Source of the DNA: JBQTJN01 sp052387095
GTDB taxonomy: Bacteria > Pseudomonadota > Alphaproteobacteria > Micavibrionales > Micavibrionaceae
Length of the DNA stretch: 18,370 nt
Assembly: GCA_052387095.1 (NCBI GenBank)
Contig: JBQTJN010000040.1
Span: forward strand, 1-18,370
Direction of reading: 5' to 3'
Shown here: piece after piece, positions 13,670-18,370 of the stretch
Position numbering within the stretch: position 1 is the first letter of the stretch
Layout of the letters: each line of letters starts with the position of its first letter
Notes under the pieces: model-generated
What the model was told of the DNA's origin: nothing
Seen by the model: only the letters and a program-made list of their open reading frames with translations
The model's database searches: none
Translations under genes and position numbers: made by a program

Positions 13670-15910
13670 TTGGATAGGATCTTTTTTCGCAATTATGCGC
13701 TCTTTTGCCTGATCCTCGTAAGCTGCGCAGGCATGCTGCTCTACATCCTTATTTCCGGCGAGCGTGACATCGATAAAACGGACGAGTTCGTCCGTCATAC
13801 ATACGAAGTCATCAGCAAGGCGGAACAGCTGTCGGGCTTCGTCGAAAGCATGCTGGCTGCCCAGCGCGGCTATATCATCACCCGGGATCCGGAGTTCAAA
13901 AAAACATATGAAACCCGCAAAAAAACCGTATTGGGTTATATAACGGACATCAGAATTCTAACGCAGGATAATGCAGCGCAGGCAACAAGACTCGATGAAC
14001 TGACAGCATATTTCAGAGAATTTTCAAAACGTTTGGAGGAGCGCGCCGAAAAATATACCACCCGACAACTGACTACGCCGCAGATTCTTGAAAGGGTCGA
14101 AGCGATAGAAACGCTTAAAGGCAATATTCTGCTCGCCAATCATGATATTCTTGAAGACGAATACCGGCTGCTCGAAAACAGGATCGACCTGATCCAGGAT
14201 AAGAAAGGGCGCTATTTTACAACCTTGTTCGTCGGCGTGATCCTGGCTTCCGCACTGCTCCTTCTTTTTAACGGGTTTCTCCTGCGCGCCCAGACTCGCC
14301 GCACCTACGCCGAAACCATCCTGAAGGAAACGGAAGAAAGATTTCGTCTTGCGATCGAGGGAACAAACGACGGGATTTTCGACTGGAACCTGGAGAAAAA
14401 ACAACTCTTCTGGTCGCCACAATTTAAAAAAATGCTGGGCTATAAAGAACACGAACTGACCGCCTCCGTGCAGGAATTTGAACGCCTGGTCCATGATGCG
14501 GATATTGAGGATTTTAACAAAACTATAGAACTCTATTTCAGACAGGAAATTTCCGAGTTTTCTGCCGTATTCCGCATACGTCATAAATCAGACCGCTGGT
14601 TGTGGATTAATGCCCGCGGTAAGGCGGCTTTTAACCGCGCGGGCAAAGCCACTCGCATGGTAGGCGCCTATACGGACATTACCGCCCTTAAAGACTATGA
14701 ACAGCGGCTCGAAGAATCGCGCACCCATGCGGAAAAAGCAAACGAAGCCAAAAGCGATTTTCTCGCGCATATGAGCCACGAGATTCGTACGCCCCTGACC
14801 GCTATCAGCGGCATCGCCGAGATTTTTGATAAAAACAAGGACACAATGGATGAGCGCCAGAAAAAACTGGTCGGCACACTCAATTCAAGCACATCCGCGT
14901 TGAAAGACCTGATCCACGACATTCTTGATTTTTCTAAAATCGAAACGGGCGAGCTGGAACTGAACCTGGACAATTTCCGGCTGGAGAGCCTTTTCCAGGA
15001 AGTCATCAGCATGATGTCAGTGCGCGCCCCTCAAAAAAATATTAATTTTCTCTTTGATTACAGTCCTGTCGGGGACATGACTTTTTATGGTGACATTGCC
15101 CGCATGCGCCAGATTTTGGTCAATCTCGTCGGTAACGCTCTGAAATTCACAGAAAAAGGCGAGGTCACCATCAAGGCCTATACGGAAGACAGGAACGGCT
15201 CTGAATATCTCGTGATTGATATTACCGACACCGGCATAGGCATCCCGCCGGAACACCAGGACCTTATCTTTGAACGCTTCAAACAGGCCGATGCCTCCAT
15301 GTCGCGTAAATACGGCGGCACGGGACTGGGACTGCCGATTTCCCGAAACCTCGCTTTTCTTATGGGCGGCACCATCACCCTGAGCAGCGAGATCGGAATG
15401 GGATCGAAGTTCTCCGTCATTCTGCCTTTCCTGAAAGCCGGGGAAGATAACGTAAACACAGGCCGCGCCATAAATGAAAATACCACGCTGCAAATCCTGC
15501 GGCGCCTGAAAAACCTTAAAGAAAAGAGCAGGATTCTTTTAGCCGAGGATTACGAAGGTAATATCGTTGTCATCTCCTACATTCTGGATGAAATGCATTG
15601 CCGTTACGACATTGCCCGCACCGGGCGTCAGGCGCTCGAATTATGGAAGAAAAATCATTATGACCTTGTGCTCATGGATATCCAGATGCCGGAAATGGAT
15701 GGGCTTTCCGTCTGCAGCAGCATCCGCCTGCTGGAAAATGAGCAGGGGCGCCCCCGCACGCCCATTATCGGCATGACGGCTCATGCTCTGGTGGGCGACA
15801 AGGATAAATGTATCCAGGCCGGTATGGATGCCTACCTGCCCAAGCCGATCGTCGAGTCAGATCTGAAAGAACAGATCTTGAAATATTTCGAACCATCGCA
15901 AGCTGCCTGA
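13670..15910 (+). CDS. hybrid sensor histidine kinase: TM-CHASE3-TM-PAS-HisKA-HATPase-REC
   Basis: This is a 746-residue inner-membrane sensor. TM1 spans about 7-30, and a periplasmic CHASE3 domain about 37-175 carries the family's AQRGYIITRD motif. TM2 is about 182-204. A PAS_3-type domain (about 223-336) reads FRLAIEGTNDGIFDWN to MVGAYTDITALKDYE. HisKA has the phosphoacceptor His370 in MSHEIRTPL. HATPase has N489 (LVNLVGNALKFTEKG), DTGIGIP and GGTGLGLPIS. A C-terminal receiver (about 620-740) has acidic residues AEDYEGN, phospho-acceptor Asp670 (LVLMDIQMPEMDG) and KP. A CHASE3 ligand is unknown. The start is uncertain: TTG 13670 has no ribosome site, and an ATG at 13659 is in another frame. 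No output effector is encoded in the protein, so a phosphotransfer protein or separate regulator is needed; the OmpR-type regulator at 16676 is one candidate. Confidence 0.93.
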   Translation: MDRIFFRNYALFCLILVSCAGMLLYILISGERDIDKTDEFVRHTYEVISKAEQLSGFVESMLAAQRGYIITRDPEFKKTYETRKKTVLGYITDIRILTQDNAAQATRLDELTAYFREFSKRLEERAEKYTTRQLTTPQILERVEAIETLKGNILLANHDILEDEYRLLENRIDLIQDKKGRYFTTLFVGVILASALLLLFNGFLLRAQTRRTYAETILKETEERFRLAIEGTNDGIFDWNLEKKQLFWSPQFKKMLGYKEHELTASVQEFERLVHDADIEDFNKTIELYFRQEISEFSAVFRIRHKSDRWLWINARGKAAFNRAGKATRMVGAYTDITALKDYEQRLEESRTHAEKANEAKSDFLAHMSHEIRTPLTAISGIAEIFDKNKDTMDERQKKLVGTLNSSTSALKDLIHDILDFSKIETGELELNLDNFRLESLFQEVISMMSVRAPQKNINFLFDYSPVGDMTFYGDIARMRQILVNLVGNALKFTEKGEVTIKAYTEDRNGSEYLVIDITDTGIGIPPEHQDLIFERFKQADASMSRKYGGTGLGLPISRNLAFLMGGTITLSSEIGMGSKFSVILPFLKAGEDNVNTGRAINENTTLQILRRLKNLKEKSRILLAEDYEGNIVVISYILDEMHCRYDIARTGRQALELWKKNHYDLVLMDIQMPEMDGLSVCSSIRLLENEQGRPRTPIIGMTAHALVGDKDKCIQAGMDAYLPKPIVESDLKEQILKYFEPSQAA

Positions 15911-15918
15911 AAAAGAAA

Positions 15919-15940
15919 AGCCCGGTTGCAAAGCCGGGCT
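15919..15940 (-). terminator. intrinsic terminator of the ECF sigma gene
   Basis: AGCCCGG (15919-15925) and CCGGGCT (15934-15940) form a 7-bp GC-rich stem with an 8-base loop. On the minus strand the stem runs into TTTTCTTTTTC, a classic U-tract, 37 bases after the sigma factor stop. On the plus strand the stem directly follows the kinase stop but lacks a T-run, so it would only weakly terminate the kinase message. Confidence 0.85.
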
Positions 15941-15976
15941 CCCTAGGAAGAAATTGGAAAGAAAAAGGATAGGCAA

Positions 15977-16519
15977 TTACGCCGCTATGCGGTTAACCTC
16001 GCCGTAAGTGCCGGTGAAGGTTGATGTTTCATAAACGCCTCTCGGTGTATTCAGGGCCGCTTGCAGCGCTTCGCGGGCGCGTGACAGGCGAGAGCGGACC
16101 GTGCCGACAGGAATTTGTAGTAATCCCGAAACTTCGGAGTACTGAAGACCTTTCACACAGACCATCACCAAAATTTCACGGTGATCGTCACTGAGTGTGT
16201 TCATGGCTTCCTGAACGCGAATCAACTCCATCTTGACATCCTGAGACGCCTCGACGCTTTCACGCTCAATATAGCTTTCGGGGTCATACTGGACCTCGAA
16301 TTTGACCTTGCGGCGGTAGTCCGAAACAAAAAGATTATACATAATTTTAGAGGTCCATTTGAAGATGCTGGTACCTTCTTGAAAAAGGTGCTTTTTCTCA
16401 AGCGCTCTTAGGATAGTAGCCTGTAGCAGGTCGTCCGCATCATGGGGCTTGCGTGTCAGTTTAAAGGCGAACTTCCTTAAATTCTGCATCTCATCGATTA
16501 AGGCGGTCTGGTTAAACAT
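15977..16519 (-). CDS. ECF-family RNA polymerase sigma factor (EcfG-like candidate)
   Basis: This is a 180-residue sigma-70 family protein with only regions 2 and 4. Region 2 reads LRKFAFKLTRKPHDADDLLQ and ATILRALEK, then FQEGTSIFKWTSKIMYNLF with SDYRRK. Region 4 reads LSDDHREILVMVCVKGLQYS and VPVGTVRSRLSRAREALQ-type helix-turn-helix (IPVGTVRSRLSRAREAL). The start chosen is ATG 16519, with AAGGAG six bases upstream; an in-frame ATG at 16543 would bury that site in the coding sequence. The FQEGTS-W block recalls EcfG (general stress) sigma factors, and GGAAC-type promoters around it agree, but group assignment needs a tree. No PhyR or NepR is in the window. It is divergent from the OmpR-type regulator, and its only nearby anti-sigma candidate is at 13007. 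Confidence 0.93.
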   Translation of the reverse strand: MFNQTALIDEMQNLRKFAFKLTRKPHDADDLLQATILRALEKKHLFQEGTSIFKWTSKIMYNLFVSDYRRKVKFEVQYDPESYIERESVEASQDVKMELIRVQEAMNTLSDDHREILVMVCVKGLQYSEVSGLLQIPVGTVRSRLSRAREALQAALNTPRGVYETSTFTGTYGEVNRIAA

Positions 16520-16567
16520 GGAAAACTCCTTTTTCTTGTCCATGAATTAAGCCTAACCCGCCTATGT

Positions 16568-16592
16568 AACAGGGTTTTGTCGCCCGTGTTTC
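16568..16592 (-). promoter_or_regulatory. weak GGAAC-type promoter candidate of the sigma gene
   Basis: On the minus strand GAAAC (16592-16588) and TGTT (16571-16568) are separated by 16 bases. Each element has one mismatch from GGAAC-N16/17-CGTT. The -10 element lies 49 bases before ATG 16519, the same geometry as the other stress-type promoters here. If real, it would suggest autoregulation. Confidence 0.25.
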
Positions 16593-16608
16593 TGTTGTGA
16601 AAAAGTTT

Positions 16609-16637
16609 GTTTCATTTTTGTAACAAAGTGCTATAGT
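16609..16637 (+). promoter_or_regulatory. probable sigma-70-type promoter of the response regulator
   Basis: TATAGT (16632-16637) is a good -10 box 39 bases before the TTG start. The -35 at 17-bp spacing (GTTTCA) is weak, which suggests activator help. The motif TGTAACA occurs at 16565-16571 and again at 16619-16625, 54 bp apart. The second copy is within the palindrome TTTGT-A-ACAAA, inside the spacer, and so is a candidate operator. Confidence 0.45.
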
Positions 16638-16675
16638 CTTTTTCTATCCTTTTCAGAGTTTTGCAGGAGGGTCTT

Positions 16676-17401
16676 TTGCGAAAAGGCGTTGTATTGGCCG
16701 TTGACGATGACGAAAATCTGCAGACCGTGATCAGCCAGTATCTGGAAGACGACGGCTACAAGGTCATCAATGCCGGCACGATCAGCACGGCGCTCGATAA
16801 AAGCAGCTCCATGAATTTTGACGTTGTTCTGCTCGACCTCACTCTCCCAGACGGCGAAGGCATGAGCCTGATTCCCCAGATGCGCGCGAAAACCCGCGCA
16901 CCCATAATCGTTGTTTCCGGCAAAAGCGACACAATGGAAAAAATCATCTGCCTTGAAATGGGCGCGGATGATTATATCACCAAGCCTTTCGAGATGCGCG
17001 AGCTCTCGGCCCGCATGAAGGCTGTCATGCGCCGCAGGCAATCTCAGGACACGCCGGCTGAATCCGACAGAGCGGGAAAGCCGGAACAGATTGTCTTCAT
17101 GGACTGGCGCCTCGATCGCACCCAATACCAGCTATATGACGCTAAAAATGAGTCCACCGATCTCACGACGGGGGAATTCAAATTGCTGGAAGCCATGGTT
17201 TTATCGCCCAACCGCGCCCTTAGCCGGGAGCACCTGTTCGAACTTACCCGTGACGGCGAATTTGATTCCTTTGACCGTGCCATTGATATCCAGGTGGCCC
17301 GTTTACGCAAAAAGCTGAAAGACGACACCAAATCCCCCAAAATTATCAAAACCGTACGGGGGATTGGTTATATGTTTTGCGGGGAAACCAAAGCCGCCTG
17401 A
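16676..17401 (+). CDS. OmpR/PhoB-family response regulator
   Basis: This is a 241-residue two-component regulator. The receiver domain (about 4-120) has the acidic triad AVDDDEN (10-12), phospho-acceptor Asp54 in VVLLDLTLPDGEG, the switch Ser in IVVSGKSD and the Lys in DDYITKPFEMREL. A winged-helix DNA-binding domain (about 135-237) reads LTTGEFKLLEAMVLSPNRAL, SREHLFELTR, IDIQVARLRKKL and IKTVRGIGYMF. The start is TTG 16676, five bases after AGGAGG; this gives MRKGVVLAVDDDEN, and a TTG at 16661 lies before the ribosome site. No adjacent cognate kinase with a simple architecture is present. The hybrid kinase at 13670 and this gene flank the sigma factor, but pairing is unproven. Confidence 0.94.
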   Translation: MRKGVVLAVDDDENLQTVISQYLEDDGYKVINAGTISTALDKSSSMNFDVVLLDLTLPDGEGMSLIPQMRAKTRAPIIVVSGKSDTMEKIICLEMGADDYITKPFEMRELSARMKAVMRRRQSQDTPAESDRAGKPEQIVFMDWRLDRTQYQLYDAKNESTDLTTGEFKLLEAMVLSPNRALSREHLFELTRDGEFDSFDRAIDIQVARLRKKLKDDTKSPKIIKTVRGIGYMFCGETKAA

Positions 17402-17406
17402 ACACG

Positions 17407-17432
17407 GGAACTTATTAGGGTTTGTGCGCGTT
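17407..17432 (+). promoter_or_regulatory. EcfG-type general stress promoter of the DUF883-DUF1469 pair
   Basis: GGAAC (17407-17411), a 17-base spacer and CGTT (17429-17432) match the alphaproteobacterial EcfG consensus exactly. The -10 element stands 43 bases before ATG 17472. It begins six bases after the stop of the response regulator gene, so the stress pair has its own promoter. Confidence 0.75.
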
Positions 17433-17471
17433 TGCCTCTTATATCCCGCCAAAAACCAAGGAGTTTAAGAA

Positions 17472-17783
17472 ATGACAAATAAATCAAAAGAATTATATGC
17501 TCAAGGTAAAGAGCGTTTTCCCGAAATCAAGGACATTAAGAATGACCTCGAATCTTTAAAGACCAATGTTGTGGGTCTGGGCAAGAATGTTCAGGAAAAC
17601 GGTGCTGATCTGACCGCCGAACTGAAGGAAAAAGTGCAACAGCGCATTTCCAAGTTGCAGGAAAAAGGTAAAGGCGAACTTCACCGGATGGAAGACCGGG
17701 TGAAAGACAAGCCGGCGAAAAGCATGGCTGTTGCCTTTTTTGCCGGTCTTGTTGCCAGCTGGCTTTTTGGCGGGCGTAAATAA
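17472..17783 (+). CDS. DUF883 (YqjD/ElaB-like) membrane-anchored protein
   Basis: This is a 103-residue protein with a long charged helical part (KNDLESLKTNVVGLGKNVQE, then LKEKVQQRISKLQEKGKGEL). A single C-terminal transmembrane helix follows (MAVAFFAGLVASWLFGGRK). The pattern 'VKDKPAKSMAVAFFAGLVAS' with a basic end is the DUF883 signature. E. coli relatives YqjD and ElaB are tail-anchored inner-membrane proteins that associate with ribosomes in stationary phase. AAGGAG lies eight bases before ATG. It is the first gene of a pair with the DUF1469 gene three bases downstream, as in the E. coli yqjD-yqjE arrangement. A perfect EcfG-type promoter precedes it, so expression in general stress or stationary phase is likely. 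Confidence 0.87.
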   Translation: MTNKSKELYAQGKERFPEIKDIKNDLESLKTNVVGLGKNVQENGADLTAELKEKVQQRISKLQEKGKGELHRMEDRVKDKPAKSMAVAFFAGLVASWLFGGRK

Positions 17784-17786
17784 TAT

Positions 17787-18221
17787 ATGAGCAGCTTTGT
17801 CGGCATTCTCCAGGGTATCGCGCTGGATAAATTGTTAAAGACGGAGCCGCCCTTCTTTTCTAAGGTTAAAATCGGACTGGGCCTCATCGCCTTGTCCGGT
17901 TTTTTCATTTTATGCGGTCTTGGCTTTATTGTGTTTGCCGCGCATCTCTGGTTCAGAACGCAATTTACGCCCGAAATTTCTTACGCTCTCACAGGCCTGA
18001 TTTTCATCGGCTTCGGCCTTATTGGCTGCTGGGTAACCTACGCGCTGGCCCAGTATCACAAGCGTATCTTCAGGAAATTCAAGAACGACATCACCGAGAC
18101 AATTGAATCGCTGTTTGAACTTCTTGATGAGGAGCTCAAAGAGCCTATCTCTGAAAATCCCAAGGCAGCCGTTCTTCTTGCCTCTCTGGGCGGTTACGTG
18201 GCTGGCAAAAAACTGCTCTAA
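17787..18221 (+). CDS. DUF1469 (YqjE/holin-like) inner-membrane protein
   Basis: This is a 144-residue protein with two strong transmembrane helices, about 29-54 (LGLIALSGFFILCGLGFIVF) and about 67-90 (LTGLIFIGFGLIGCWVTYAL). A charged amphipathic segment follows (KNDITETIESLFELLDEELK). The end NPKAAVLLASLGGYVAGKKL resembles the tail of DUF883-type proteins. The two-helix hairpin plus partnership with DUF883 matches the DUF1469/YqjE family, annotated as 'phage holin family' but cellular here. It begins three bases after the upstream stop with no strong ribosome site of its own, so translational coupling in the same operon is expected. Its function in the family is not established. Confidence 0.82.
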   Translation: MSSFVGILQGIALDKLLKTEPPFFSKVKIGLGLIALSGFFILCGLGFIVFAAHLWFRTQFTPEISYALTGLIFIGFGLIGCWVTYALAQYHKRIFRKFKNDITETIESLFELLDEELKEPISENPKAAVLLASLGGYVAGKKLL

Positions 18222-18270
18222 AGCACCGCGATTTTCTCCCCTGATTTTTCAATGATTCCAACACCCTGCA

Positions 18271-18296
18271 GGAACCGAATAGAAAAGAAATGCGTC
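18271..18296 (+). promoter_or_regulatory. EcfG-like promoter of the gene starting at 18340
   Basis: GGAAC (18271-18275), a 17-base spacer and CGTC (18293-18296) differ from the EcfG consensus only in the last base. The -10 lies 47 bases before ATG 18340. The preceding 50 bases after the DUF1469 stop hold no evident terminator. Confidence 0.6.
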
Positions 18297-18339
18297 TGTC
18301 ATATATACATTTAAGTCATTTAGACACAGGAGATAGTCT

Positions 18340-18370
18340 ATGAATTTAGAAAACCGCGATTGGCAGGTGC
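18340..18370 (+). CDS. start of an unidentified gene (partial)
   Basis: ATG 18340 has AGGAG seven bases upstream. It opens a frame reading MNLENRDWQV before the window ends. Ten residues are too few to identify a family. The good ribosome site, the EcfG-like promoter and the position after two stress-type genes suggest another stress-regulon gene. Confidence 0.6.
   Translation, partial: MNLENRDWQV

Noticed and set aside
15919..15940. Terminator for the histidine kinase on the plus strand.
   Set aside because: The T-run follows the stem only on the minus strand; on the plus strand the stem is followed by CCCTAGG.
16676..17401. PhyR-type general stress response regulator.
   Set aside because: PhyR has an N-terminal sigma-like domain before the receiver; this protein has an N-terminal receiver and a C-terminal OmpR winged helix.

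Overview
The window reads as a chromosomal segment of a Gram-negative bacterium, most likely an alphaproteobacterium. The reasons are a two-partner secretion locus with an outer-membrane transporter, and small stress-type genes (DUF1328, DUF883, DUF1469) preceded by motifs of the form GGAAC-N17-CGTT. That motif is the promoter signature of the alphaproteobacterial general stress sigma factor EcfG. No rRNA, tRNA, transposase, phage gene or CRISPR array was seen. I do not call an order or genus.

Layout. (1) 2-196 (+) is the C-terminal end of an ABC-F type ATPase. (2) 193-3212 (-) is a glycerol catabolism operon, glpD then glpK, joined by a GTGA stop/start overlap. (3) 3338-10864 (-) is one very large gene for a 2508-residue secreted beta-helix exoprotein (TpsA). 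It carries a core of 19 tandem 69-bp repeats with a 207-bp higher-order period in its last third. (4) 10865-11263 is a 399-bp divergent intergenic region with two identical 15-bp direct repeats, a long hairpin and an interleaved (pseudoknot-type) set of inverted repeats. (5) 11264-12991 (+) is the cognate TpsB transporter. (6) 13007-18370 is a regulatory and stress cluster: a short anti-sigma-like protein, a DUF1328 membrane protein with a damaged start codon, a hybrid histidine kinase, an ECF sigma factor, an OmpR-type response regulator, a DUF883/DUF1469 envelope pair, and the first codons of another gene.

How the genes work together. GlpK makes glycerol-3-phosphate and GlpD oxidises it to dihydroxyacetone phosphate. 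TpsB in the outer membrane should export TpsA, which has a signal peptide, a TPS domain, thousands of residues of beta-helix, and a C-terminal cysteine pair that may hold it on the cell surface. It has no recognisable toxin tip, so an adhesin or biofilm role is the best inference. The right-hand third looks like part of an envelope/general stress regulon. Good or partial GGAAC-type promoters sit in front of the DUF1328, DUF883-DUF1469 and 18340 genes, and weaker ones in front of the anti-sigma-like and sigma genes.

Points most worth a second look: the repeat array and its higher-order period, the structured divergent TPS regulatory region, the ATG-to-ATAG lesion in the DUF1328 gene, and the shared promoter geometry of the stress genes.
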